In this document: positions 31,822 to 40,332 of the stretch, piece after piece
How positions within the stretch are numbered: position 1 is the first letter of the stretch
Layout: every line of letters starts with the position of its first letter
NCBI GenBank assembly: GCA_900757185.1
Contig: CAAEMX010000029.1
Coordinates: forward strand, 1 to 64,000
Source: an uncultured Collinsella sp.
GTDB lineage: Bacteria; Actinomycetota; Coriobacteriia; Coriobacteriales; Coriobacteriaceae
Direction: 5' to 3'
DNA length: 64,000 bases
Made by a program: the position numbers and the translations under genes
Notes under the pieces: model-generated
What the model saw: the letters and a program-made list of their open reading frames with translations, nothing else
What the model was told of the DNA's origin: nothing
Database searches by the model: none

Positions 31822-34302
31822 TTATAGGTAGCGGCCGGTGATGCTTGCGGGGCAGGCCACGATGTCGCCCGGCGTGCCGGCGCAGACGATTTGCCCGCCC
31901 GCGTCACCGCCGCCCGGGCCCATGTCGATCACATAGTCGGCGTTGCGGACAAGGTCGAGGTCGTGTTCGATCACGACAACTGTGGCGCCCTTGGCGACGA
32001 GGCCGTCAAACACACTCAGCAACACCTGAACATCGAGCGGATGCAGGCCGATCGTGGGCTCGTCAAATACGAATACGGCATCGTCCTGCACGCGGCCCAT
32101 CTCGCTCGCAAGCTTAAGACGCTGCGCCTCGCCGCCCGAAAGCGCCGGCGTGGGCTCACCGAGCGTGAGATAACCCAAGCCCAGGTCGTGCAAGGTCTGC
32201 AAGCGCGCCTGTACCTTTTTGAGTCCCAGCGTGGCGTCGAGGGCCTCGTCCACACTCATGTCCATGAGCTGCGGCAACGTCAGTAAGCTCCCGTCCTTGC
32301 CCTCGCGATGGATATGCGAAGCCGCGTCTGCATAACGTGAGCCGCGACATGCCGGACAGACGATCTCGACGTCGGGCAAAAACTGCACGTCGAGCGATAT
32401 CGAGCCCGTGCCATCGCACGTAGGGCAGCGCAAAGCGCCAGTGTTGTAGCTAAAGGCGCCCGCCTTGTAGCCGGCTGCCTTGGCCTCGGGCGTACGGGCG
32501 AAGGCGCGACGCAGCTCGTCATGGATGTCGGCATAAGTCGCCACCGTCGAGCGCACGTTGGCGCCGATAGGCGTAGCGTCAATCAGGTTTGCGCGGGCAA
32601 TGCCTTCGGCATCGACCCAACGCACATGTTTTGGCAGGCGTTCGCCGGCCGCCTGCGCCTTGAGCGCCGGAATGAGCGTCTCGAGCACCAACGTCGTCTT
32701 ACCCGAACCCGAAACGCCCGTCACCGCGACAAGGCGGCCGCGCGGGATATCGACTTCGAGTGGTTTGACGGTATGGATGGCATCGGTCGCCATGCGGATA
32801 TGGCCCAGGTCGAACATTTCGTCGTCAGCCACCTGCGGGCGCAAGCGCTTGGGGTCCGAGCGCAAGAACGGCGCGATGCGGCTGTCCCTCGCGTGTTCGA
32901 CCTCGTCTACCGTACCGGCGGCGATTACATGACCGCCGCCTGCTCCGGCAACGGGGCCCATCTCGACGAGATAGTCGGCTTCCGCCAGTACGCGCGTATC
33001 GTGGTCGACAACAACCACGGTGTTGCCGTCATCCACCAGATCGCGCATCACGCCCACCAGGCCATCGACATTGGCAGGATGCAAGCCGATCGAAGGCTCG
33101 TCCAGCACATACAGCACGCCCGTCGATCGGTTGCGCACCACACGGGCAAGCTGCACGCGCTGGCGCTCGCCCGTCGACAGCGTGGCACCGGCGCGGTCGA
33201 GCGAAAGGTAGTCGAGACCCAGGTCGATCAGGCGACGGGCCGTGCTCAAAAACGAATCGCAGATGTCCGTCGCCATGGGCCGCATCTCGGTCGGCAAGGA
33301 TGCGGGCACCCAGCGCACCCACTCAATCGCCTCGCCCAGCGTCATAGCCGCCGCCTGCGCCAGATTGACGCCGCGCACCTGGGGCTGACGCGCGGCCTCG
33401 GAAAGACGCGTGCCGCCGCAATCGCGGCACGGCCCTTCGCGCAAAAAGCGTGCAACGCGCTTGAGCCCCTTATCGTCCTTGACCTTGGCGAGCGCATTCT
33501 CGACAGTATAGACGGCGTTGTAATAGGTAAAGTCGAGCGGCGTGGCGCCCTCGCCGTTTTTGGGAACGTAGAGAATGTGCTTCTTAACCGCCGGGCCATG
33601 GAACACGATATCGCGCTCGGCGGGCGTGAGCTGGTTAAACGGAACATCGGTGCGCACGCCCATCTCGCCGGCCACCTGCTTCATCAGATCCCACATGAGT
33701 GTGCCCCAGGGAAGCACCGCGCCCTCGTCGATGGTCTTTGACTCGTCGGGCACCAGGCTCGCCTCGTCCACTTCGCGCATAACGCCGGTACCGCCGCAGG
33801 TAGGGCACGCGCCGCCACTGTTAAAGGCAAGGTCCTCGGCACCCGGCGCATAGAACTCGCGCCCGCATGCGGGGCATGTGAGCGACAGGCCCGCGGCCAC
33901 GTTAAGGCTCGGCTCCACACGCGCCCCACAATGCGGGCACACGTGATGGGCGCAGCGGCTAAAGAGCAGACGCAGGCTATTGTTGAGCTCGGTCATGGTG
34001 CCAAAGGTCGAGCGCACGCCTGGCACACTAGGACGCTGATGCAATGCGAGTGCCGCCGGCACGTGCAGCGCTTCATCCACTTGAGCATGCTCTGCCTGCG
34101 TCAGACGACGGCGGGTATAGGTGCTGAGCGCCTCCAGGTAACGGCGCGAGCCCTCGGCATAAAGAACTCCCAGCGCCAGCGAACTCTTGCCCGAGCCCGA
34201 CACGCCGGCAATACCCACGAGCCTTCCCAGCGGGATATCGATATCGATGTCCTTGAGGTTGTGCACGCGCGCGCCACGCACCTCGATAGCCTGCGGGCTC
34301 AT
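31822..34302 (-). CDS. UvrA-like ATPase (UvrA2 class)
   Basis: This 826-residue ABC-type ATPase has two cassettes: Walker A GVSGSGKSSLALG and GVSGSGKTTLVLE, signatures LSTGERQRVQLAR and LSGGEAQRLKLAS, and zinc knuckles (CPHCG/CPACG and CPTC/CPAC). It is shorter than UvrA1 (about 940), as in UvrA2 proteins of actinobacteria that handle DNA adducts or self-resistance to DNA-binding drugs. ATG 34302 is chosen. A GTG 15 nt upstream is possible. It follows the AAA ATPase gene by 25 nt, so the two look like an operon. TGTGACA palindromes lie at both ends of that operon. Confidence 0.88.
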   Translation of the reverse strand: MSPQAIEVRGARVHNLKDIDIDIPLGRLVGIAGVSGSGKSSLALGVLYAEGSRRYLEALSTYTRRRLTQAEHAQVDEALHVPAALALHQRPSVPGVRSTFGTMTELNNSLRLLFSRCAHHVCPHCGARVEPSLNVAAGLSLTCPACGREFYAPGAEDLAFNSGGACPTCGGTGVMREVDEASLVPDESKTIDEGAVLPWGTLMWDLMKQVAGEMGVRTDVPFNQLTPAERDIVFHGPAVKKHILYVPKNGEGATPLDFTYYNAVYTVENALAKVKDDKGLKRVARFLREGPCRDCGGTRLSEAARQPQVRGVNLAQAAAMTLGEAIEWVRWVPASLPTEMRPMATDICDSFLSTARRLIDLGLDYLSLDRAGATLSTGERQRVQLARVVRNRSTGVLYVLDEPSIGLHPANVDGLVGVMRDLVDDGNTVVVVDHDTRVLAEADYLVEMGPVAGAGGGHVIAAGTVDEVEHARDSRIAPFLRSDPKRLRPQVADDEMFDLGHIRMATDAIHTVKPLEVDIPRGRLVAVTGVSGSGKTTLVLETLIPALKAQAAGERLPKHVRWVDAEGIARANLIDATPIGANVRSTVATYADIHDELRRAFARTPEAKAAGYKAGAFSYNTGALRCPTCDGTGSISLDVQFLPDVEIVCPACRGSRYADAASHIHREGKDGSLLTLPQLMDMSVDEALDATLGLKKVQARLQTLHDLGLGYLTLGEPTPALSGGEAQRLKLASEMGRVQDDAVFVFDEPTIGLHPLDVQVLLSVFDGLVAKGATVVVIEHDLDLVRNADYVIDMGPGGGDAGGQIVCAGTPGDIVACPASITGRYL

Positions 34303-34327
34303 CTTCTGTTCCGTCACTTTTATCACC

Positions 34328-35446
34328 CTACTCATGCCATAAAATGCGTTCGCGGATGTACTCGCCCAGCATGGGCACGGCAAACCGGACGAGGCCGTAT
34401 CCGGCGGCCTCGATGACGCGCTCGCGAATCAGGCTTGCGCGATATTTACTCGCCCAGCTCTGGGTGCGATCGCAGCGCTCAATGATATCCGCCATGCGCG
34501 TCGGTTTGTCCTCGTCAACCGCCATGGCCTCGATAAAAAGGCGCTGTGGACTGCGCAGCCCGTAATACAGGGGCGTATCGACCGCTTCGTAGAACTCGGA
34601 GACGGCATCCGCATGGCCATCCTCGACATCGCGCCTTTCAATGACCTGCGAGTTGCGCCGGACAGCAGAGCGCCACATGTAATATCCCACCAGCTGAACC
34701 ATATAGGGATGCCCCATGCTTTTGCGCGCCGCAAGGTCCGCCGTCTCCGCGTCAACGTAAAGACCAGCGTCTTTAACCGTCTGGATATATGAATCGCGCA
34801 CCTTGGGCAAAGATATCGCCCCCAGCGTACGCTGCTGGGCACGCCGCAAAAACGTCACGCTCGGCTCTTCGAGCAAATCGTCGACCATGCTGGGCAAGCC
34901 GGCAAAAACCAGCGCAAGACCACGCTGGTCGCCATCGGGCAAGCCCGTAGCATCCTGATCTCCCAGCACCTGCTGATAGAGAACGGCAAGGGCCGCCAAC
35001 TCCTCGATAGACGCAGATTGTGCCTCGTCAATCGCAAACAGTATGCCCTTGCCTGGACCGAGCTTCTTGAGGCGCTCGTTGACCAGCCCCCGCAACGTCT
35101 CGCCTTTTGCCCGCGCCGCCTCGACCGACATTCGGCCAAATGACGGCCCAAACTCCATTGATGTCACAACGGGTTTATTCGAGCGAAGCGCGTCGGCCAA
35201 GCGGTCGCATAAACCAAGCGAAGCGGAATCGGAGACAACCACCCATCCGCGCTCGCTGGCCAGACGTTGCAGCTCCCGCAGGAGAACCGTTTTGCCACAG
35301 CCGCGGTTTCCCGTAATGAGCATAAGCCTGCCCGGCGCCCCGGCACCGTTATCGAGCCCTTCCTCAAAATCTTCGATGACCGACTCGCGGCCGATGAGTA
35401 TCGGAGGCCGCTTGCCAGCCGTTGGCTTAAAGGGATTTGGATTCAT
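34328..35446 (-). CDS. Stand-alone AAA ATPase with C-terminal winged helix
   Basis: This 372-residue protein has Walker A GNRGCGKTVLL (about 46-56), Walker B GILFAIDEAQ (about 135-144), a sensor-1 region LALVFAGLPSM and a C-terminal wHTH-like segment (about 300-370) ending in EYIRERILW. This is the layout of archaeal-type ATPases and STAND-like NTPases such as ORC/Cdc6 relatives. Many act as switches in transcription or defence. The role here is unknown. Three 10-bp TTATACC repeats lie just upstream. It is probably co-transcribed with the UvrA2-like gene. Confidence 0.8.
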   Translation of the reverse strand: MNPNPFKPTAGKRPPILIGRESVIEDFEEGLDNGAGAPGRLMLITGNRGCGKTVLLRELQRLASERGWVVVSDSASLGLCDRLADALRSNKPVVTSMEFGPSFGRMSVEAARAKGETLRGLVNERLKKLGPGKGILFAIDEAQSASIEELAALAVLYQQVLGDQDATGLPDGDQRGLALVFAGLPSMVDDLLEEPSVTFLRRAQQRTLGAISLPKVRDSYIQTVKDAGLYVDAETADLAARKSMGHPYMVQLVGYYMWRSAVRRNSQVIERRDVEDGHADAVSEFYEAVDTPLYYGLRSPQRLFIEAMAVDEDKPTRMADIIERCDRTQSWASKYRASLIRERVIEAAGYGLVRFAVPMLGEYIRERILWHE

Positions 35447-35480
35447 GTCGGCCTCCTCGGATTGGCAAACGCTGATAATA

Positions 35481-35510
35481 GTTATACCAACTTATACCGA
35501 GTTATACCAA
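35481..35510 (-). promoter_or_regulatory. Three 10-bp direct repeats at the AAA ATPase promoter
   Basis: The plus strand reads GTTATACCAA, CTTATACCGA, GTTATACCAA in perfect 10-bp register. On the minus strand each is a TTGGTATAAC-type unit that doubles as a -10-like box. One turn of DNA per unit suggests a protein binding one face. Confidence 0.65.
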
Positions 35511-35515
35511 CTGAA

Positions 35516-35544
35516 TGTGACAAGAGGACAGTCCCTTTGTCACA
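35516..35544. repeat. REP-like palindrome (TGTGACA type), copy 2
   Basis: TGTGACAA (35516-35523) and TTGTCACA (35537-35544) are the arms, around GAGGACAGTCCC. It matches the palindrome at 31785 except near the centre. The minus-strand TGA at 35542-35540 is the stop codon of the TetM-like gene. Confidence 0.85.
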
Positions 35545-37543
35545 TGTGGCCGAAAAATTCCGTGTCGGCGGGGCGATAGGGGCGGAAGGTGGCGGGATCG
35601 ATCTTTACGTGTGCCGCGGCGGGCACGTCGTACCATTTGACCGTGTAGCCGGCGCCATGGGCGCAAAAGACCGAATCGGGCGTGTTGGGCAGATCGGCCT
35701 CGGGCTCGTAGGCGGCCGCCTCGATGACGCGCTCGGCATCATGGCATGCCGCATAACCGGCGAACTCCAGGTACAGATGTCCGCGGCCGCTCGTGTAGGC
35801 AGCCACCTCCAGCGCATAATCCTGTATCTCGGATGCTGGCACGCGACCCACAAGCTTCGCCCGGTCGCCCGCCATCGCCGGCGGCTCGTACTCGGCGCCC
35901 ATGCGCGTGACATCCGAAAGCGCCCTGCCCACGCAATCTCCCGGCACCTCGAGCTCAAAGTGGTAGCACGGCTCCAACAGCACCGCCGCGCCGGCTTCGC
36001 GCGCCCGCATCAAACCCTGGCGAATCGCGCGGTACGTGGCCTGGCGAAAATCGCCGCCCTCAGTGTGTTTGGCATGCGCACGGCCGCCCGTGAGCGTAAT
36101 ACGCACATCGGTGATGGGCGAACCGGTCAGCACGCCCAGGTGATCGCGCTCCATGGCGTTGGTGAGTGCCAGGCGCTGCCAGTTAAGATCGAGCTCGTCG
36201 GTCGAGGTCACGGTGCCAAACTGCACGCCCGAACCCGCTGGCAACGGCTCCAGACGCAGATGCACCTCGGCAAAGTGGCGCAACGGCTCAAAGTGGCCCA
36301 CGCCCTCGACCGGCTGCGAAATAGTCTCCTTATAGAGAATGCCGCCAGGCTCAAACGCAATCGAAAGGCAAAAGCGATCGGCCAACACTCGCTGCACGAC
36401 CTCGAGTTGCACGGCGCCCATCAGCTGCAGGTGAATCTGCTCCAGATGAGTATTCCAGCTTACGCCGAGCATGGGATCTTCGTCCGCCAGCTCAGTCAGT
36501 GCTTTGAACACCGCATGGACATCGTGTTCACCCGGTAGCACCGTATAGGTGAGAACCGGCGCAATGACGGGTGCATCGCACCCGGGCTCCGCACCCAAGG
36601 CGTCCCCCGGGAGAACGTGCGCAAGACCCGTCACGGCACAGATACCGCCAGCAGCAACTTCCTGGGCAAGCTCGTACTTCTCGCCGTTATAGATGCGCAC
36701 CTGATCGACCTTCTGCTCCCATACCTCGGCACCGGAGCGTCCGTCAATCATCTGTTTTGCACGCAGCGTGCCGCCGGTCACTTTTATCCAAGCCAAGCGC
36801 TCGCCGCGAACACCGCGGCTGACACGATAGACACGCGCGGCGAACTCCGGCGGCCACGCCCTCTCACGCATCAGCGCGCATATGCCGTCCAGCAGCTCGC
36901 CCACGCCCTGGTCCTTGAGCGCCGAGCCGGCAAAGCAGGGAAAGAGCTTGCGCTCGGCAACCATGCGCGACAGCGTTGCGATGGAAAGCTCACCCGTCTC
37001 AAGAAACTCCTCGAGGGCTGCCTCGTCCAACGCGGCAGCGTCCTCCCAAGCGGCGCCGCCCGCCAGCAGTTCATTGGCATCCAGGCAGCCCTCGGAAAGA
37101 CGCTGCCCAAGCTGTGTCAGCAAAACATCGCGGCCAGGATTCTCCAAATCGATCTTGTTGATGAAGATGAACGTCGGGATGTCATAACGTGCAAGCAGGC
37201 GCCACAGGGTTTCGGTGTGCCCCTGCACGCCATCGTTGGCGCCCACAACCAAAATCGCGTAGTCGAGCGCGCGCAATGTGCGCTCTGCCTCGGCCGAAAA
37301 ATCCACGTGACCGGGGGCGTCCACAAGCATGACGTGGGTATCTCCGTGGTCGAGCACGGCCTGCGACGAGAAAATCGTGATGCCGCGCTCGCGTTCGATA
37401 GCGCTGGTATCCAGGTGCGAGTCGCCGTCGTCCACACGGCCGCGCTTGCGAATGCGACCTGCGTTGAACAGCATGGCCTCGGCCAGCGTAGTCTTGCCGG
37501 CATCGACATGCGCCAAGATTCCAACGACCGCTTGCTTCGACAT
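35540..37543 (-). CDS. TetM/TetO-like ribosome-protection GTPase
   Basis: This 667-residue EF-G relative starts at ATG 37543 behind AGGAGGG. G1 is AHVDAGKTT, G3 DAPGHVDF and G4 NKID. Domains II, III, IV and V follow in EF-G order. Length and a divergent domain IV loop place it in the TetM/TetO/OtrA group, which removes tetracycline from the ribosome. Chromosomal members outside mobile DNA need not confer resistance. No transfer genes or tet leader peptide are nearby, so resistance is a hypothesis. Codon use matches its neighbours. The C-terminus EFFGHM ends inside a REP-like palindrome. Confidence 0.85.
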   Translation of the reverse strand: MSKQAVVGILAHVDAGKTTLAEAMLFNAGRIRKRGRVDDGDSHLDTSAIERERGITIFSSQAVLDHGDTHVMLVDAPGHVDFSAEAERTLRALDYAILVVGANDGVQGHTETLWRLLARYDIPTFIFINKIDLENPGRDVLLTQLGQRLSEGCLDANELLAGGAAWEDAAALDEAALEEFLETGELSIATLSRMVAERKLFPCFAGSALKDQGVGELLDGICALMRERAWPPEFAARVYRVSRGVRGERLAWIKVTGGTLRAKQMIDGRSGAEVWEQKVDQVRIYNGEKYELAQEVAAGGICAVTGLAHVLPGDALGAEPGCDAPVIAPVLTYTVLPGEHDVHAVFKALTELADEDPMLGVSWNTHLEQIHLQLMGAVQLEVVQRVLADRFCLSIAFEPGGILYKETISQPVEGVGHFEPLRHFAEVHLRLEPLPAGSGVQFGTVTSTDELDLNWQRLALTNAMERDHLGVLTGSPITDVRITLTGGRAHAKHTEGGDFRQATYRAIRQGLMRAREAGAAVLLEPCYHFELEVPGDCVGRALSDVTRMGAEYEPPAMAGDRAKLVGRVPASEIQDYALEVAAYTSGRGHLYLEFAGYAACHDAERVIEAAAYEPEADLPNTPDSVFCAHGAGYTVKWYDVPAAAHVKIDPATFRPYRPADTEFFGHM

Positions 37544-37790
37544 GGCCCTCCTCTTATTGCAGGCCCATCGCACGCGGCAACGGGCACCCTCGTTCCACAC
37601 TGGATGATACAATTTACGGGCCGGCGGGCGAAGCGGGCCCTATCCCCCGACCGAGCTCATCGCCCCGCGTTGCCGCGCAGCGATTTTCGTAGGTTCGCGC
37701 CTTGCGAAAGCCGGCACCTCCCCTTTTTGTCTGCCCGGGTTCATCTGGAACGGCAGCGACGCGAGCCCCACAACAACGCGTTTTGCCAAA

Positions 37791-37814
37791 AAATGGCCCC
37801 ACCCGGGGCCATTT
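37791..37814. terminator. Terminator left of the GNAT gene
   Basis: AAATGGCCCC (37791-37800) pairs with GGGGCCATTT (37805-37814). On the minus strand it is followed by TTTTTTGG, so it ends the acetyltransferase transcript. Confidence 0.8.
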
Positions 37815-37849
37815 TCATTTAGATGGAGTGTTGGTATGCGCCTGGGCGC

Positions 37850-38341
37850 TTATGCCTCGCGCAGCCAGTCGAACGCAACACGCGGCGTGCCGTCCGACAC
37901 ATGGATAATGCCGACACGCTCGAATCCCGCCTTGATGCTCGCACGCTGCATGGGCAGATTGTCCTGATGCGTGTCGATGCGCAGGTGATCGGCACGCTCT
38001 TTGGCAAAGGCGAACATCGCAGCCGCGATACCGTGCACGGTGCCGTCGGATGCCACACGGTGCAGCACGGCGTACGGAGTGTCGCTGCGCCACCGACCGT
38101 CCTCAATTACGTCATAGCACTCGTCCGGACCCGGTAAAAAGGCAAACGTCGCTACCACGTGACCGTCAACTTCGCACACATAGCTGCCACCAGCGGCGAT
38201 ATCGGCAGCCAGCTGCTCGGCCGAAGGCGTGCCCTCGGGCCACTGCGTGGCGTTGCCATGCGCGCGCATAAAGGCGCGGGCCGCGTCATAGATAGCCATG
38301 ACGGCGGGAATGTCGGTATCGAGGGTTTTTCTGATCATCAC
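37850..38341 (-). CDS. GNAT-family N-acetyltransferase
   Basis: This 163-residue protein has the GNAT fold: an N-terminal IRKTLDTDIPAVMAIYDAAR strand-helix pair, an acetyl-CoA region around HRVASDGTVHGIAAAMFAFA (about 94-113) in which the usual RxxGxG/A is replaced by ASDGTVHGIA, and a late NLPMQRASIKAGFERVG motif common to these enzymes. The acceptor is unknown. The gene is divergent from the small zinc-binding protein, with a palindrome between them. Confidence 0.85.
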   Translation of the reverse strand: MMIRKTLDTDIPAVMAIYDAARAFMRAHGNATQWPEGTPSAEQLAADIAAGGSYVCEVDGHVVATFAFLPGPDECYDVIEDGRWRSDTPYAVLHRVASDGTVHGIAAAMFAFAKERADHLRIDTHQDNLPMQRASIKAGFERVGIIHVSDGTPRVAFDWLREA

Positions 38342-38360
38342 GCGGCGACCTCACGTTTAT

Positions 38361-38390
38361 TGGTATCACTTTGATTGAGCAATGATACCA
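38361..38390. promoter_or_regulatory. Palindrome between divergent GNAT and zinc-protein genes
   Basis: TGGTATCA (38361-38368) and TGATACCA (38383-38390) form a perfect 8-bp inverted repeat with a 14-bp centre in a 74-bp divergent spacer. An operator shared by both genes is the simplest reading. Confidence 0.55.
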
Positions 38391-38415
38391 GCGTTTGAAG
38401 AGGGGCGCGAAGCAG

Positions 38416-38712
38416 ATGGGGAGCAAAAAGCGAGCCGCCTGGTCAAGGGCAAAGAGCGAGTTTTTGGGCGCTGCCACCGGCGGCGATATGAGCGATCTGT
38501 TTGCGCGCGAAGACGAGCGCCGCGACGCACTAGACGCCGAGCGCGATGAAGCCTGGCGCTACAAGTCGTGCGAACGCAAAAACCGTTACGACACGCGCGC
38601 CGAGGCCGAGGCAGTTATGGCCGACTGCGAAAACCGCGGGCGGCGCGGCCTTGCCTGCTACAAATGCGAATACTGCGGCGGATGGCATCTGACGTCGCAC
38701 CCTTGGAAATAG
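38416..38712 (+). CDS. Small Cys/His-rich protein, unknown function
   Basis: I do not recognise a named family with confidence. The 98-residue protein starts at ATG 38416 (AGAGGGG about 10 nt upstream). The N-terminal half is basic, then acidic and helical. The C-terminal half has C52, C71, C81, C84, C87, H91 and H95, with CYKCEYCGGWHLTSHP resembling short phage and bacterial zinc fingers of the YxCxxCxxWHLTS type. Zinc binding is likely. A nucleic-acid role is an inference. It lies between a GNAT enzyme and rsmJ, with no operon partner. Confidence 0.65.
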   Translation: MGSKKRAAWSRAKSEFLGAATGGDMSDLFAREDERRDALDAERDEAWRYKSCERKNRYDTRAEAEAVMADCENRGRRGLACYKCEYCGGWHLTSHPWK

Positions 38713-38768
38713 GCGCTGCATCGACGCAGCGGCACGGCACCGACACATCGCCGGCCATCACGCGCAGG

Positions 38769-39473
38769 CTACGGGCGCGGCGGCACCAAAACATCGTAGC
38801 GGACGGCCTTGCCCGCAAGCTGATAGCTCGGCTTAACGCCGGCAAGCAATGGGCCCTTCACCGGCCGTTTGATAACGACCTTGCGCGGCCGCACTGCAAG
38901 CGCAGCTTTAACCAGCGTCTCCTCATCGGCACACGGCTGTTCCAGATGGTGCAAGAGCTGGAACTTCTTTTTCACCGCCGCGCTCTTGGTGCGCTCGGGA
39001 AACATGGGATCCAGATACACCACATCGGGAGCCGCGAGCTCACCGCGCTCGACCAGCTCAGCCGTATGGCGAAGGCCGGCAATGCTGTCCTCGCCCGCAT
39101 GCAAGCGCATGCGTGCCACGGCAGCCGCAAGCGCCGGATCATCCGCCGCGCGATCCAAGGCATCCTTAAGGAGCGCCGCGATCACGCAGTCCTGTTCATA
39201 CAGATCGACGGTAAAGCCCGCTGCCGCCAGCAGCAGCGAATCCTCGCCAAAGCCTGCCGTGGCGTCAATCGCCCATGGCTGCTCGATGCCTTTTGTGCGC
39301 GCAGCCTTAACCAGCAGCTCTTGCTGCAGGCGGCCCTGCTTGAGCCGTGGAAGCATGCGGGCAAAATCGGCACGCAGCTCCATCGCGCCGTCGGTGAGCG
39401 TGAGACCCTCGGGCTTCCCGGTCAGCTCAAGCCCCGCGGCCCGAGCAACAGAAAAGGGATCGACGACGCCCAT
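38769..39473 (-). CDS. rsmJ: 16S rRNA (guanine-1516-N2)-methyltransferase
   Basis: This 234-residue SAM-dependent methyltransferase starts at ATG 39473, 5 nt after AAGGAG. The SAM site is AIDATAGFGEDSLLLAA (about 68-84). The catalytic and family signature is VVYLDPMFPERTKSAAVKKK (about 150-169), which is nearly diagnostic for RsmJ/YhiQ. It modifies the small ribosomal subunit rRNA near the decoding region. The N-terminus is shorter than the E. coli protein (250). Confidence 0.88.
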   Translation of the reverse strand: MGVVDPFSVARAAGLELTGKPEGLTLTDGAMELRADFARMLPRLKQGRLQQELLVKAARTKGIEQPWAIDATAGFGEDSLLLAAAGFTVDLYEQDCVIAALLKDALDRAADDPALAAAVARMRLHAGEDSIAGLRHTAELVERGELAAPDVVYLDPMFPERTKSAAVKKKFQLLHHLEQPCADEETLVKAALAVRPRKVVIKRPVKGPLLAGVKPSYQLAGKAVRYDVLVPPRP

Positions 39474-39536
39474 GGGCACTCCTTCACAAGCAAAACGGAT
39501 ACGCGGGCGCCGTTAATGTCGGCACCCAACCGTCCG

Positions 39537-39680
39537 CTATTGTCCCACATGCGACATGGCCCACAACATCCCAATGCAAAGCACCGCCATCAATCCCGTG
39601 CACACGGCAGCGATCACAGAATCACCCATGCGCCTTCCCAACGACCGCGGCTCACGCACTTGCCCTGCTCCGTACATCAT
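39537..39680 (-). CDS. 47-residue single-span membrane protein
   Basis: A short frame reads leftward from ATG 39680 (a second ATG follows at once), with AAGGAGGAG 2-3 nt upstream of the first ATG. It has a basic front (MMYGAGQVREPRSLGRR), one hydrophobic helix of about 20 residues with two Cys (SVIAAVCTGLMAVLCIGMLW), and a short tail. The ribosome site and membrane-helix composition argue for a real small protein. Function is unknown. It lies between rsmJ and a divergent membrane-protein gene. Confidence 0.6.
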   Translation of the reverse strand: MMYGAGQVREPRSLGRRMGDSVIAAVCTGLMAVLCIGMLWAMSHVGQ

Positions 39681-39909
39681 GGCTCCTCCTTGAGACCAGC
39701 TCCTTGTTACGGCCCCATCATCTCAGCGCCGCACATGAGCTGCCATCGATTTGGCTTACGTCCAGCTTTCCTTTTTGAAAGGTTGGACCGTGCAGGTAAG
39801 AAACGCTTTCAAACGCATGCATCGCCCCGTTGAACTACAATGTGCTTCACGATATGTGCCGCAACCTGGGTGCGACAGATTCTCCGCGCCCGCATCGAAA
39901 GGACCAGCT

Positions 39910-40311
39910 ATGAGCGCCGCTCGCAAGACACTCAAAATCCTTGCCCTGATTTATTTTGTTCTGGGCATCGCCAGTCTCATCATTGGAATCGCCGGCATCG
40001 CGACCGGCAAGCTCGAGTCCACCTACGGATCGAATGCCATGCTCGCCGCGGCCGTACTTGTCATCAAGGGTCTTGTCGATCTTGCCGCAGGTGTTGCGGG
40101 CATCAAGGGCGCCAACAAGCCTTCGCAGGTGGATGGTGCGTTTAAGCTCGGCATCGTCGCCGCAATCGCCACGATTGCGCAGGCCGTGCTCACGCTTCCC
40201 GCGTTTGGCGGCGACGCCATCAACTTTGGCGCCTTTGTCATCGTGGTGTACGACCTGTTCTTTATTCAGCAGGCACACGACATTAAGGCCGAGAACAAGG
40301 ACCGCCTGTAG
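39910..40311 (+). CDS. Four-span membrane protein, unknown function
   Basis: This 133-residue protein has hydrophobic helices at about 8-30, 43-63, 78-98 and 103-122 and short charged tails (MSAARK and HDIKAENKDRL). The start is ATG 39910 after GAAAGGA. I recognise no specific family motif. The Gly/Ala-rich helices and spacing resemble small DUF membrane proteins of actinobacteria. The terminator at 40352 follows. Confidence 0.7.
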   Translation: MSAARKTLKILALIYFVLGIASLIIGIAGIATGKLESTYGSNAMLAAAVLVIKGLVDLAAGVAGIKGANKPSQVDGAFKLGIVAAIATIAQAVLTLPAFGGDAINFGAFVIVVYDLFFIQQAHDIKAENKDRL

Positions 40312-40332
40312 ACTCCCGCCTTCCACTGCCCC

